Assembly: GCF_030378065.1 (NCBI RefSeq)
Contig: NZ_JAUCGJ010000001.1
Span: 113,458 to 177,457 of the forward strand
Length of the DNA: 64,000 nucleotides
Origin: Candidatus Venteria ishoeyi
Lineage (GTDB): Bacteria; Pseudomonadota; Gammaproteobacteria; Beggiatoales; Beggiatoaceae
Direction of reading: 5' to 3'
The position numbers and the translations under genes were made by a program. The notes beneath the pieces are model-generated. The model saw only the letters and a program-made list of their open reading frames with translations. It did no database searches and had not been told where the DNA came from. Below, in pieces: positions 37,086 through 46,527 of the stretch; the first letter of the stretch is position 1; each line of letters opens with the position of its first letter.

Positions 37086-37811
37086 CTATTTACCCAAGTT
37101 CTTTTTTTCTTCTTTAATATATTTACTTACAAATAATTTGAATTCTTTTTCGTTTAGATTATAGCCTTGTATTAATGATGGTAATTTCTGCCAATTAGTA
37201 AAGCTAGGCCTGCCTTTTTTTGTGTCTTTTGAAAAAGACCTGAACCATTTTTGAATTCTAGTTCCGTCTCGAATTGCACTACTAGATGAGTTTTCAGAGT
37301 TATCTCTATTTTTTATTTGAAGCGCGATCCATTCACCATTATCATTTTTACCTAAAAAGTCTATTGCTTTTACAAATTCTCCACAGCACCAATTCCAATG
37401 GCTTGACCTTAGCTGTGAATCTAAGTACCTTTCTAATAAATTACCAACGCAGTTTTCAGCACACATTGAATACTGATGCTCAACTTTTATTTTTTCACAT
37501 TCTGCCGCTGAATATCCATACGCATTTTCCATAATAACAGATACCATTTCGTCAGGTATCGTACTTGGTTCTGCCGGAAAGTCTGACCTTCTGTATGCTT
37601 CAAAGTAGCGATTTGCCAACATTTCTAGACCTTCATCAGTGGCTGCATCTGGTTTTTTTGGATTAACCTTGCTGGTTCGCCATGAAAGCTCATCTGGAAA
37701 TTCTGAGAGGAAGGAGCAAACCTCTACGAATGAACTAATTAAAGTTTTCTCATCCTCATTTATACATGCTTTCTCTGCTATAAGACTTACTTTCTTTTTA
37801 TTGAAGCTCAA
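37086..37811 (-). CDS. Type II restriction endonuclease, probably SinI-like
   Basis: 241-residue protein convergent with the cytosine methyltransferase. The segment NLLERYLDSQLRSSHWNWCC then FVKAIDFLGKNDNGEWIALQ-IKNRDN looks like a PD-(D/E)xK nuclease core with D...QIK in place of ExK. It resembles, from memory, the SinI/AvaII family (GGWCC cutters). Length and low GC agree with a restriction enzyme. Nuclease role is well supported by position; the SinI assignment and target are tentative. Confidence 0.75.
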   Translation of the reverse strand: MSFNKKKVSLIAEKACINEDEKTLISSFVEVCSFLSEFPDELSWRTSKVNPKKPDAATDEGLEMLANRYFEAYRRSDFPAEPSTIPDEMVSVIMENAYGYSAAECEKIKVEHQYSMCAENCVGNLLERYLDSQLRSSHWNWCCGEFVKAIDFLGKNDNGEWIALQIKNRDNSENSSSSAIRDGTRIQKWFRSFSKDTKKGRPSFTNWQKLPSLIQGYNLNEKEFKLFVSKYIKEEKKNLGK

Positions 37812-37841
37812 AGGTTACTCCTGTTTCTGTGTTTTTTACTC

Positions 37842-38005
37842 TAAGGAGTGAGAATTTTATAACTTCAGCAACTTGGCTGGTCTTTTCCTTCATTTTCTGC
37901 GTTGTGAAAACAGTTACATAGCTTGCTATGCGCCTGTTTTCACACCTTGAAAATGAATAAAAATCCTGCGCCCAGTTTCTGCATTTATTTCATCCTCACT
38001 CCTAA
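37842..38005. mobile_element. MITE family A, copy 1
   Basis: 164-bp element with ends TAAGGAGTGAGAATTTTATA and TTTATTTCATCCTCACTCCT. The core folds on itself: CATTTTCTGCGTTGTGAAAACAG, centre ATAGCTTGCTAT, CTGTTTTCACACCTTGAAAATG-type arms. Near-identical copies are at 41039-41202 (inverted) and 54956-55119. No coding capacity. Confidence 0.85.
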
Positions 38006-38012
38006 CAATAAA

Positions 38013-38082
38013 TTAGCATGAGATGTAAGCGGTTTTCAGACGCGAAGCGGATGAATTGAGCTTACATCGAATTCAGGTTAAT
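38013..38082. repeat. Dispersed repeat family C, copy 4
   Basis: TTAGCATGAGATGTAAGCGG ... GAGCTTACATCGAATTCAGG, with ATGTAAGC/GCTTACAT as an internal inverted pair. It lies between MITE A copy 1 and the stop codon of the TPR gene, which begins at the next base. Confidence 0.75.
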
Positions 38083-39822
38083 TTACCAAGGCCTTGTTTC
38101 AATCAACTGCCTTTGGCTGAATTCCCAGGCGCGGCGCTCTTCCAGTAAAAACTGACTGCCTAATAAACGCCCTGGGTTACTTTCCACGCGATTCAAGATT
38201 TGATCCACCAGTGCTTCCGGTATGTTAGGGCGTTGCCCAGCTTGCGGTTGGCTGCCTATGGCGCTACCTTCTTCGCCATCTTTCGGGTCTTGCTCCTGAC
38301 CTTGGTTCATCTGGTCAAATTCACTGACTGCTTTACTGGAAAGATCTTCCAGGCTGTGTTGTTTTGCCGGGGCATTTTCAGCAGGCTGATCTTCACCACC
38401 TTCTTCACCTTTGGTATCTTCTTCCTCAGATTCTCCAGCACTGGGGGTTTCCTGGGTTTCATCTTCACCTTTGCTGGCTTCCTCACCGGGTTCTGGTTCA
38501 GGTTTTGGTTCCATGCCTTCCCCGCTTTGTTCTTCACTTTGTTTATCTTCTGATTTTCCAGTATCTTCCTGGTTCGGGAATTCTTCTGTTTTTCCGGCAT
38601 CAGGCTCAGATTTTTGCTCACCTTGCTCGCTGTCTTTTGCAGCCTGTTCCTGAGTTTTATCTTCCTTATCGCCTTCAGATTTTTGTTCCTGTTCCTCTTC
38701 GCCGCCCTTATCTTGTTTTGGTTCAGGGTCGTCACTTTCCTGTTCGCCTGTTTGGTTTTTTTCCTGTGCTTCTTCGCCCTCGCCTTTTTGCTCGGTTTCC
38801 TGCTGTTCCTGACCGCCTTTTTCGCTTTGTTCTTGTTCTTCTTTGCCTTGCTCGGAATCGGCTTCATTTTCCTGTTCAGACTGCGCTCCACCTTGCTGGC
38901 TTTCGCTGTCCTGTTCTTCCTGGCTGGCACCTTCTTCAGATTCGCTGGGTTTGTCCTGCTCGCCAGATTGTTCTCCAGACTGGGCATCTTCTGAACTTTC
39001 GCCGGACTCGTCCTGCTGCTCGCTTTCCCCGGATTGTTTTTGTTCAGACTCTCCGCTCTGGCTGTCTTTTTTCTCCTGCTCGTCCTGTTTTTGTTGTTCG
39101 CCTTCCTGTTCTTCCTGCGGCTCGCTGTCTTCTTTCTGTTCTTCTCCTTCCTGTTCTTTTTTCTCTTCCGAGTCACCGCTCTGGCTTTCTTCTTGTTCCT
39201 GTTTTTCCTGCTGTTCTTTCTGTTCCTGCTGTTCGCTGGCTTGCTGCTCCTGGCTTTGTTCTTCTTGCTCTTGCTCTTGTTTTTGCTCAGTTTCTTCCTG
39301 CTGCTGTTGTTTCTGCTCAGCCTCTTCCTGGGTTTCTTCTTCCGGCTTGTCTTCTTCCGCCGCTTCCTGTTTTGCAGCATCTTCTTTTTCTTTTTCCATC
39401 TCTGCCAGTAATTCCGGCGCAATCAGTGCTAACTGGCCTTTTGCCAGCGCCAGATTATATTGCGCATCTTCATGCTCGCTGTCACGCTCCAGCACTTGTT
39501 CATAAGTTTCTATCGCATCCCGGTAACGCTCCAGTTGATAATAACTGTTACCCAGATTATATAAAGCATCGGTTTGTACCACGGCGCGAGTCACATGTTG
39601 GAACGCACTTGCTGCCGCTTCATAATCACCAATGCGATAAAGTGCTACACCGCGCCGGTAGTTGTCTTTGAAACTTTTTGCAGCTTTTTCATACTGGCCT
39701 TGCTGAAATAATTCCGCCGTTTTCTGCGTATCGTTTTTAAACCAGTTGCTAAGCATCTGCTCAGTCGTTGCAGATGCTGGCCCGGAAAGCCACAGGCTCA
39801 TCAATAAAATCAAATTTTTCAT
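38083..39822 (-). CDS. TPR protein with long Glu/Gln/Ser-rich low-complexity region (Bat-operon type)
   Basis: 579-residue exported protein. A signal peptide (1-19, MKNLILLMSLWLSGPASA) precedes tetratricopeptide repeats (about 30-140; ALYNLGNSYYQLERYRDAIE). Residues about 145-520 are almost only E, Q, S, K, G and D, predicted disordered and strongly acidic. The C-terminal 50 residues (PNIPEALVDQILNRVESNPG then RLLGSQFLLEERRAWEFSQR) are conserved-looking. It starts 4 bases after the VWA gene, as the TPR member of Bat (aerotolerance) operons does. The other strand also shows long ORFs here, which are artefacts of the repetitive codons. Confidence 0.8.
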   Translation of the reverse strand: MKNLILLMSLWLSGPASATTEQMLSNWFKNDTQKTAELFQQGQYEKAAKSFKDNYRRGVALYRIGDYEAAASAFQHVTRAVVQTDALYNLGNSYYQLERYRDAIETYEQVLERDSEHEDAQYNLALAKGQLALIAPELLAEMEKEKEDAAKQEAAEEDKPEEETQEEAEQKQQQQEETEQKQEQEQEEQSQEQQASEQQEQKEQQEKQEQEESQSGDSEEKKEQEGEEQKEDSEPQEEQEGEQQKQDEQEKKDSQSGESEQKQSGESEQQDESGESSEDAQSGEQSGEQDKPSESEEGASQEEQDSESQQGGAQSEQENEADSEQGKEEQEQSEKGGQEQQETEQKGEGEEAQEKNQTGEQESDDPEPKQDKGGEEEQEQKSEGDKEDKTQEQAAKDSEQGEQKSEPDAGKTEEFPNQEDTGKSEDKQSEEQSGEGMEPKPEPEPGEEASKGEDETQETPSAGESEEEDTKGEEGGEDQPAENAPAKQHSLEDLSSKAVSEFDQMNQGQEQDPKDGEEGSAIGSQPQAGQRPNIPEALVDQILNRVESNPGRLLGSQFLLEERRAWEFSQRQLIETRPW

Positions 39823-39826
39823 AATC

Positions 39827-40864
39827 TCAATGCCTTAAAACTGCGCTGCCACGACGAAACCGCATCAATAGCAATAACATCAATAATATCAATGGCAGAT
39901 AATAACGCTCATTCCATAAACGCAGCGGGTTACGCTCTAATACCGGTGGTGCATCCGATTGAATCTGTTGCATCAATGCTTTGGTATCATTATCTTTATA
40001 ATGCGCGCGTTGATAAAAACCACCGCCCATGTCTGCCAGCTTTTCCAGTTGCGCTTCATTGAGCTTGGAAACAACCGCCTGACCTTTGGGATCTAATACC
40101 CAGTTAGCGCTGGTTTCCTTGGGTGCGGGTACGCGACTGCCTTTTTCCGTGCCGATACCCAGCACATAAAAATGAATGCCTTGCGCGCGTAATGTCTGAA
40201 TCCGTTGCGCCAAATCCGGTTCATTAAAATCACCATCACTGAGTAATAAAACGGCGCGTGAGTTGCCATCAGGTTGTCCGGCAAATAATTGTTCTGCGCG
40301 ATCCAGGGCGCGAGTCAGGCGACTGCCTTGCAAGCGGACTAAATCGGTGGATAAAGATGTCAATGTATATTTCAATGTGTGGCTGTCTTCGGTAATCGGT
40401 GCAACCACATGGGCAATGGTGGCAAAAGCGATAATACCCACCCGGACACCTTGAGTGTTATCCAGTAAATCCATGACTTCCTGACGCGCACGCCCCAACC
40501 GGGAAGGGCGCACATCGTTCACCGCCATTGAGCGCGATAAGTCCATCAGCACCACCAAATCGGAACCCGGTTGAAATACGTTCACATCCCGAAAATCCCA
40601 GCGCGGCCCCGCCATTGCCAATACACCAAAGATCCACAACGCCGCCCATAACATCAGACTTTGGCGTTTACGACGTGCTTCCGCTTCAGGATAAATTAAA
40701 ACATGCGGCAATAAATGCGTGTCGGCATAACGGCGCAGACGTTCCTGTTCATTTCTGACAGATTGCTTACCCGGTGGTAATAACCACAATATCAGCGGCA
40801 GCAGTAACAGGTACAACCAGGCAGCTTGTGCAAAATGAAATCCGGCAGGTTCAGGTGCTAACAT
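39827..40864 (-). CDS. VWA-domain membrane protein (BatB-like)
   Basis: 345-residue protein with an N-terminal helix (about 14-30), a second near residue 70-85, a von Willebrand A domain (about 90-280) and a C-terminal helix (about 320-338). The MIDAS metal site DLSRSMAVNDV (DxSxS) and downstream LLLSDGDFNE are intact. It precedes the TPR gene by 4 bases. Bat proteins are associated with MoxR ATPases; moxR, batA and batD are absent here, so the operon is partial or split. The first gene of this operon may have been separated by the repeats upstream. Confidence 0.85.
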   Translation of the reverse strand: MLAPEPAGFHFAQAAWLYLLLLPLILWLLPPGKQSVRNEQERLRRYADTHLLPHVLIYPEAEARRKRQSLMLWAALWIFGVLAMAGPRWDFRDVNVFQPGSDLVVLMDLSRSMAVNDVRPSRLGRARQEVMDLLDNTQGVRVGIIAFATIAHVVAPITEDSHTLKYTLTSLSTDLVRLQGSRLTRALDRAEQLFAGQPDGNSRAVLLLSDGDFNEPDLAQRIQTLRAQGIHFYVLGIGTEKGSRVPAPKETSANWVLDPKGQAVVSKLNEAQLEKLADMGGGFYQRAHYKDNDTKALMQQIQSDAPPVLERNPLRLWNERYYLPLILLMLLLLMRFRRGSAVLRH

Positions 40865-40898
40865 GGATAAAGTCCATTTTCTGTAAACAATAACGAGT

Positions 40899-40980
40899 GT
40901 TACGCAAAAGCTTCTTTTTCGCAGGTCTTGAAGGTTTGGAATGCGAAAAAATCGCTATTGCTTCACGCTGGTTTACATTT
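40899..40980. repeat. Dispersed repeat family F, copy 1
   Basis: GTTACGCAAAAGCTTCTTTT, then AATGCGAAAAAATCGCTATT, then GCTTCACGCTGGTTTACAT. The same ordered blocks are at 53853-53935. It and MITE A copy 2 fill 40865-41253, where no gene is seen. Confidence 0.65.
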
Positions 40981-41038
40981 GTCTCTCGGTAAACCAGGTT
41001 TTGTGCTAAAAAACACGCAACTGCGTAACATTAGCAAA

Positions 41039-41202
41039 TAAGGAGTGAGGATGAAATAAATACAGAAACTGGGCGCAGGATTTTTATTCATTTTCAAGGC
41101 GTGAAAACAGGCGCATAGCAAGCTATGTAACTGTTTTCACAACGTAGAAAATGGAGAAAAAGACCAGCCAGGTTGCTGAAGTTATAAAATTCTCACTCCT
41201 AA
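41039..41202. mobile_element. MITE family A, copy 2 (inverted)
   Basis: TAAGGAGTGAGGATGAAATA at the left and TTATAAAATTCTCACTCCTAA at the right are the family A ends in opposite orientation to 37842. The core (GGCGCAGGATTTTTATTCAT...CATAGCAAGCTATG) is the same sequence reversed. Length matches (164 bp). Confidence 0.85.
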
Positions 41203-41253
41203 GCTCAATAATCAGCACTATATTGTACACACCCATACCATAGAGTCTATACA

Positions 41254-44200
41254 CTATTGTTGCCCAAGCCGTTGCAATAATAAACCGCCATCCGCCATGA
41301 GTTGTAAATCCGCATTATAACGCGGCCCATCCACCTCGCTACTGAGTTGAATATCCGGCACATAAAGCAAGCCGCTGCTCAGTTCAAAGTTGGCATAACT
41401 GACACCGCCGGGTTGCCCGCTTAGCATATCAATAGCATCAATATTGAATAGCAGACCATCCGGCCTATCTTCCAGCAATAAATCCACCTGGAAATAATCC
41501 GTACCGCCCACAGTATTAGCGAGGGTGACAACGGGTACATGCAGCAAGCCTGTGTTGGCATCAAAATCAGCGCCTTGTATGGCAATACCACTTTCCACTT
41601 TTAAGTTAATACTTGGCGATTCGGTAATAAAACCGCTGTTATCTTCCGCTTTGACCGTCAACTGGTAATCGCCCTGGTAATTAAACGCATCAATATTACC
41701 CTGCCAGTCACCGGTTTCGCTACGGCGCAAATAAAAATTGGGCGTGGGGTTACGTGAATAACCAAATTCATTACGTTGGCTGGCAACTTCCGGCGTACTC
41801 AGTGAGGCCCAGACATTACGCACGCTGCCACTGCCAATATGGGTTGCCACTTGCAGTGGCAGACTTTGCCCCGGTGCAACCACGCTGGGCGGTGGCTCTA
41901 CGGTGAGCGTCAGCAAACCGGGCAGGCCACCAAAGCAACCGTTAAGACAGGCGTAGCTGAGTTGCCCATCTTCATCATATAACTGGGGTTGTTGCTGGTT
42001 TAAGGGCCAGCGCAGCCCGCTTAGACTGGCGGCAACCGTTTCCCTGGCCTGCTGGTAATTTTCCCCCTGGCGCAACTGGTCAAAAAATAATTTAAGGAAA
42101 GACAGCCGCCCCAGATCGTCATAATAGGCCAGTTGTGCATCAGTGCTGCTGATAACCAGACGCTCAGTGTCACTTAAGACTGCCGCCACGGTGCCGGTAT
42201 GGCAGGCTTCCAATACCACCACCACACTGTTCCCTGTGGTTTGCTGATAATCATCCAGCAGCGCGTCCAGTGCTTGTGCAGAAATACTGTCCAGCCCTTG
42301 CGGATCGAGCAATAAGGATTCCGGCAAGCCGTGATCAATAAACAAAACCACTAAGGGCTGATCCAGCGAACCTTGATTTTTAGCCCAGCGAAGTGCAATT
42401 TCAATATCAGTCTGCTGCAAATCTCTGGCAGGCGTGCCTGTGCGTTGCTGGGTAAGCGTGACCGGGGCATCGATCACATTCAAGTCAGATTGCCCGTCAC
42501 CGTTGACATCAATATCCGGTTTATAGGAGAGAAAATAGATTTCATCATTGTCATAACCACGGGCGCTGAGGCTGCGGTAGGCATAAGTTGCCATAAAATC
42601 CACCGCCGCCGCCTGGTTATAACCGCTGCCACTACCGGAAGGATGAATAATCAGCGCGGCACGACGTTCCTGTAACAAACTGTCTCTGGCGCTCTGCTCG
42701 GAAATACTGCGTAATAATTTATTTTTTTCTCCGAAATTCAGCATTGCCAGCCCCTGTTGAGTACCCAGCCACAAGCCACCTTCCACATTCTGGCTGAGTA
42801 CGGCAACCGACTCATCCGGCAACTGACTGTTGCTATTGTCAAAATGTGTCCACACGCCGCTATTACTGCGATGAGCCAAACCAGACCAATACACTGCAAT
42901 CCATAAACCACCATTGCCATCATCCATCAAGCCCTGGATGGAACTGCCCGGCAATTGTTCCGGTAATTCCTGAAAATGCGCCTGCATTTGCTGCATATCA
43001 TTCCAGTGCAGCAGACCTTGATTGCGGGTACCTATCCATAAGCCACCAACGCCATCCATCAATAAAGCCGTAATATCATCATCTGGCAGGGTGGAGGCAT
43101 TTTTTGCCCAGAAAGTCCAATTACCAAGCTGGTCTCGCCGCGCCAGACCACCAGGGATACCGGGGTCGAGTTCATCCAGGCCAAAACCCAGCCACACGGC
43201 ATCATCTTCATCCAGCAACAGGGTCTGAATCCGATTATTGGGAAAACCGGTATTATCCTGGTTATACACCGTCCATGCACCGGTAGCCAGCGCATCAAAA
43301 TGCACCAGACCGGTATCTTTGGTAGTAATCCAGAAGCCATCTTCATTATCATGTAATAATTCGTATAATTGATTACTGGGCAGGCCAGAATTGTCTACAG
43401 TGTATTGTTGCCAGTCGCCGCTGCTGCCGCGATAAAACAGGCCATTATCCAAAGTCGCAACCCACATACCGCCATTATCGACATCTTCCAGCAGGCTCAT
43501 CACCCGCGTATCATTAACCGGCAGCGGAGAATTGCTCTGGTCAAACAATACCTGGCTTTCATCCGCTAGGATATGCAGCAGAAACCCACCCGCACCAATC
43601 CAGGTTCCGCCCTGGCTATCAACCAGAATCGTTTGAATTTCATTATCTGGAATTCTATCTGCGCTGGTATCCAATACCTGGATTTCACCCGCGCTGAAAT
43701 CCGTTAAATCTGTGAACAAGGCCAAGCCCCCGCCATCCCAGCCGGACATGCCTATCAGCAGTTCTTCATCCAGGGTTTTGGTCAGAACACTGATGTTATC
43801 ATTAGGTAAATCGCTATCGTAATGATTCATGCTCGCCCAATCATTATCTGCATCCAGATGTGCCAAGCCGCCACCGCTCATGCCCACCCATAAACCACCT
43901 TCACCATCAGCCAGTAATTGCCCGATATAGTTATAAGGCAAATCCGAATTCTGCTCGGTCAGGCTAGACCATGCTCCATTGACATCACGATGTGCCAGAC
44001 CACCGGTTTCATCCTCTGCACCCAGTCCAATCCATACGCCACCAGCATCATCACCGCTGATAGCCCTGACAATACGCCCTTGCAGGGGGCTGTTGTCCGG
44101 GGAAAAAACCTGCCAGGTTTCGGTATCCCGCTCCAACCAGGCCAAGCCCTGATCCGTGCCCATCCATAACTGGCTTTCATCAGCTGACAGCCACAGCCTG

Positions 44201-44964
44201 TTAACCTCATTATCACTTTCCGGGAAACCCACTTCAGTCAGTTTCCATTGCTGCCATTGTTCGTCAGCATCCCGATAAAGTAGCGAGCCACGCACACCGA
44301 CCCATAAACCGTGTTGATTATCCAGATATAAAGCAGAGATATGATCATCATACAGATCGGTCGATTCAGAAGGATAAATCGTATGAATATTTTTACCATC
44401 AGCCTCGCCATGCACCAGGCCAAAAACCGTACCGGCCCAGAAACCGTTATTACCATCACTGACCAGAGAGATGATACGGTTATACGGCAAGCCATCAGCA
44501 GAAGTCAGCACTTGCAGGATTTCCCCGGAATAAGGATCACGCTGCTCAATACCGCCCTGAGTGGCAATCCACAGGCTTTCGCCATCTTCGCTGTAAACAA
44601 TAGACTGAATTTTGCTGCGGTTACTGAAAATCTGCCAACGGGCATTTTCCATCGACACTTCCAGCGGGGGTTGCACTGAGGGGGTGACAGTAATGGATAA
44701 CACTGCAAACTGCGCCAAGCTGTCCAGCACCGTGACCACATCGGTACCCGCCTGTAAGGGCGCGGTATACAACACCCGATCCCCCGCGCCTTCAATGCGA
44801 CCTTTCAAGGCACTCCACAAGACCAGACCTTCACCACCGGAAATTTCCAGACTACGGCTGTAACCAGCTTCCACTTGCGGGCTTGCTGGCGTGAACTCCA
44901 AAGCCAGCAACGCTGCGGGTAAAAAAAGGATAGAGAGTAGCAAATATTTGAAGTAGCGCAACAT
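41254..44964 (-). CDS. Secreted propeller protein with caspase-like (clan CD) peptidase domain
   Basis: About 1236-residue exported protein. A signal peptide (MLRYFKYLLLSILFLPAALL) is followed by an Ig-like segment, then about 13 two-component-regulator propeller repeats (recurring GLWVG/GGLWIGT units, about 110-790). Residues about 800-1020 form a caspase/C13-like domain with catalytic-type FIDHGLPES (His about 878) and LEACHTGTV (Cys about 921). The C-terminus has Ig-like and beta-strand repeats (DYFQVDLLLE, RYNADLQL). The ATG at 44964 has AGGGGG upstream; the ATG at 44997 lies 33 bases earlier and precedes the ribosome site. Substrate and sensing role are unknown. Confidence 0.82.
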   Translation of the reverse strand: MLRYFKYLLLSILFLPAALLALEFTPASPQVEAGYSRSLEISGGEGLVLWSALKGRIEGAGDRVLYTAPLQAGTDVVTVLDSLAQFAVLSITVTPSVQPPLEVSMENARWQIFSNRSKIQSIVYSEDGESLWIATQGGIEQRDPYSGEILQVLTSADGLPYNRIISLVSDGNNGFWAGTVFGLVHGEADGKNIHTIYPSESTDLYDDHISALYLDNQHGLWVGVRGSLLYRDADEQWQQWKLTEVGFPESDNEVNRLWLSADESQLWMGTDQGLAWLERDTETWQVFSPDNSPLQGRIVRAISGDDAGGVWIGLGAEDETGGLAHRDVNGAWSSLTEQNSDLPYNYIGQLLADGEGGLWVGMSGGGLAHLDADNDWASMNHYDSDLPNDNISVLTKTLDEELLIGMSGWDGGGLALFTDLTDFSAGEIQVLDTSADRIPDNEIQTILVDSQGGTWIGAGGFLLHILADESQVLFDQSNSPLPVNDTRVMSLLEDVDNGGMWVATLDNGLFYRGSSGDWQQYTVDNSGLPSNQLYELLHDNEDGFWITTKDTGLVHFDALATGAWTVYNQDNTGFPNNRIQTLLLDEDDAVWLGFGLDELDPGIPGGLARRDQLGNWTFWAKNASTLPDDDITALLMDGVGGLWIGTRNQGLLHWNDMQQMQAHFQELPEQLPGSSIQGLMDDGNGGLWIAVYWSGLAHRSNSGVWTHFDNSNSQLPDESVAVLSQNVEGGLWLGTQQGLAMLNFGEKNKLLRSISEQSARDSLLQERRAALIIHPSGSGSGYNQAAAVDFMATYAYRSLSARGYDNDEIYFLSYKPDIDVNGDGQSDLNVIDAPVTLTQQRTGTPARDLQQTDIEIALRWAKNQGSLDQPLVVLFIDHGLPESLLLDPQGLDSISAQALDALLDDYQQTTGNSVVVVLEACHTGTVAAVLSDTERLVISSTDAQLAYYDDLGRLSFLKLFFDQLRQGENYQQARETVAASLSGLRWPLNQQQPQLYDEDGQLSYACLNGCFGGLPGLLTLTVEPPPSVVAPGQSLPLQVATHIGSGSVRNVWASLSTPEVASQRNEFGYSRNPTPNFYLRRSETGDWQGNIDAFNYQGDYQLTVKAEDNSGFITESPSINLKVESGIAIQGADFDANTGLLHVPVVTLANTVGGTDYFQVDLLLEDRPDGLLFNIDAIDMLSGQPGGVSYANFELSSGLLYVPDIQLSSEVDGPRYNADLQLMADGGLLLQRLGQQ

Positions 44965-45000
44965 GATCAACCCCCTGACAAAATAAATGAAGTCCAAGAT

Positions 45001-45073
45001 TAAGGCGTGAGGATGAAATAAGTGCAGGAACTGGGCGCAGGGTTTCTGACGTTATAAAATTCTCACTTCTAAG
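45001..45073. repeat. MITE family A deletion derivative
   Basis: TAAGGCGTGAGGATGAAATA ... GTTATAAAATTCTCACTTCTAA keeps both family A ends but lacks most of the core. It lies directly beside the type B element that carries that core. Confidence 0.7.
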
Positions 45074-45237
45074 GTAACTTGCAAGAAATAACATCCCCGT
45101 GGCGCGCAGGATTTTTATCCGTTTTCAAGGCGTGAAAACCGGCGCATAGTGAGCTATGTAACGGTTTTTACAACGCAGAAAACGGGTAAAAAGACCAGCG
45201 AAATGGGAGGTGTTATTCGCTGCGAGTTACCTAAGTA
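45072..45237. mobile_element. MITE type B: AGGTAACTYGCA ends around the family A core
   Basis: Left end AGGTAACTTGCAAGAAATAA and right end GGTGTTATTCGCTGCGAGTT-ACCT are inverted. Between them sits the palindromic core of family A (GCGCAGGATTTTTATCCG ... GCGCATAGTGAGCTATG ... AACGCAGAAAACGGG). Same ends without the core are at 20219-20270. Confidence 0.75.
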
Positions 45238-45282
45238 TAGAACTTAAATTTTATCGGAGTGTTGCTTGAACAATATTTCTTG

Positions 45283-45305
45283 TTCCCACGCAGGGCGCGT
45301 GGGAG
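45283..45305. repeat. Hairpin TTCCCACGC...GCGTGGGAG after prfA
   Basis: An 8-bp stem with a 5-base loop. It lies 15 bases beyond the prfA stop and may terminate that transcript, though no T-tract follows on the minus strand. Confidence 0.5.
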
Positions 45306-45319
45306 CGATGGTGAAAGGC

Positions 45320-46405
45320 TTATTCTCCCATGCTGGCGAGTTGATCGGCCTGATATTCATGGGTTAAGGGGTCAATGACTTCCCCTAGTTGCCCATTATT
45401 CATCACATCTTCTAGCTTGTATAAAGTCAGGTTGATGCGGTGATCCGTCACCCGCCCTTGCGGGTAGTTATAAGTGCGGATGCGCTCGGAGCGATCCCCG
45501 CTGCCCACCAGACTGCGCCGGGTTGCGGCTTGTTCGGCTTCCTGCTTTTCGCGCTCGGCGTTATTTAAACGTGCTTGCAGCAAAGACATGGCGCGGGCGC
45601 GGTTTTTGTGCTGCGAGCGTTCGTCCTGACATTCCACAACAATGCCACTGGGCAGGTGGGTGATGCGGATGGCGGAGTCGGTTTTGTTGACGTGCTGCCC
45701 ACCCGCACCGGATGCGCGGTAGGTATCCACTTTTAAATCGGAAGGATTGATGTCGATATTTTCCACTTCATCGACTTCCGGCATGATTGCCACGGTGCAG
45801 GCTGAGGTATGAATGCGGCCCTGAGTTTCAGTTTCTGGCACCCTTTGTACGCGGTGCGCGCCGGATTCAAATTTCAGTTTGGAATACACGTTTAAGCCAG
45901 CGATACGGGTAATGATTTCTTTATAACCCCCATGTTCGCCCTGATTTTCACTGATTACTTCAACTTGCCATTTTTGCTGCTCGGCATAGCGCAAGTACAT
46001 ACGCAATAAATCACCAGAAAAAATAGCGGCCTCGTCACCGCCTGTGCCAGCACGAATTTCCAGAAAGATATTGCGGTTATCATCCGGGTCTTTAGGCAGT
46101 AATAAAATTTGTAATGCCTGCTCTAACTGTTCAATTTGTGCTTTGGCTGCCGCGATTTCTTCATGCGCCAGTTCCCGAATTTCAAGATCGCTGTCATGAA
46201 CCATTTCCTTGGCATTGTCCAGTTCCTGGTTGGCCTCCAGATAAGCGCTAAAGCTATCCACCACCGGCTTGATTTCAGCGTATTCTATGGACAACTCACG
46301 AAACTGGTTTTGGTTGCTGATGATTTCAGCATCAGACAATAATTCACCCAATTCTTCCAGGCGTTCGGTAAGGTTTTCCAGTTTGTTGTAAATACTCGGT
46401 TTCAT
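45320..46405 (-). CDS. prfA: Peptide chain release factor 1
   Basis: 361-residue factor recognising UAA and UAG. The GGQ motif is in [19 protein letters not shown] (about residue 235), and the PxT-type anticodon region lies earlier in [20 protein letters not shown]. Length matches E. coli RF1 (360). It follows hemA with a 122-base gap containing a GCGTGAAAAA/TTTTTCGC hairpin, the usual hemA-prfA order. Confidence 0.97.
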   Translation of the reverse strand: MKPSIYNKLENLTERLEELGELLSDAEIISNQNQFRELSIEYAEIKPVVDSFSAYLEANQELDNAKEMVHDSDLEIRELAHEEIAAAKAQIEQLEQALQILLLPKDPDDNRNIFLEIRAGTGGDEAAIFSGDLLRMYLRYAEQQKWQVEVISENQGEHGGYKEIITRIAGLNVYSKLKFESGAHRVQRVPETETQGRIHTSACTVAIMPEVDEVENIDINPSDLKVDTYRASGAGGQHVNKTDSAIRITHLPSGIVVECQDERSQHKNRARAMSLLQARLNNAEREKQEAEQAATRRSLVGSGDRSERIRTYNYPQGRVTDHRINLTLYKLEDVMNNGQLGEVIDPLTHEYQADQLASMGE

Positions 46406-46527
46406 GATGTTTTTTTCTCCTGAGAAACGATTGCTAAACCTATTGCGCTCGACATAGCAGCGTTGCGGTCAGCGTGAAAAATCCTCATGTACGACTTGTA
46501 CACGCCGGTTTTTCGCACTGCCTTCGC

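Noticed and set aside
37842..38082. Regularly spaced palindromes considered as a CRISPR array.
   Set aside because: The units are different repeat families with inverted ends, not identical direct repeats with unique spacers.
38307..39671. Long ORFs on both strands overlapping the acidic TPR gene, including Lys/Arg-rich and Cys/Ser-rich products.
   Set aside because: They are frame shadows of the repetitive GAA/CAG-rich codons of 38083-39822; their composition is implausible and they have no start context.
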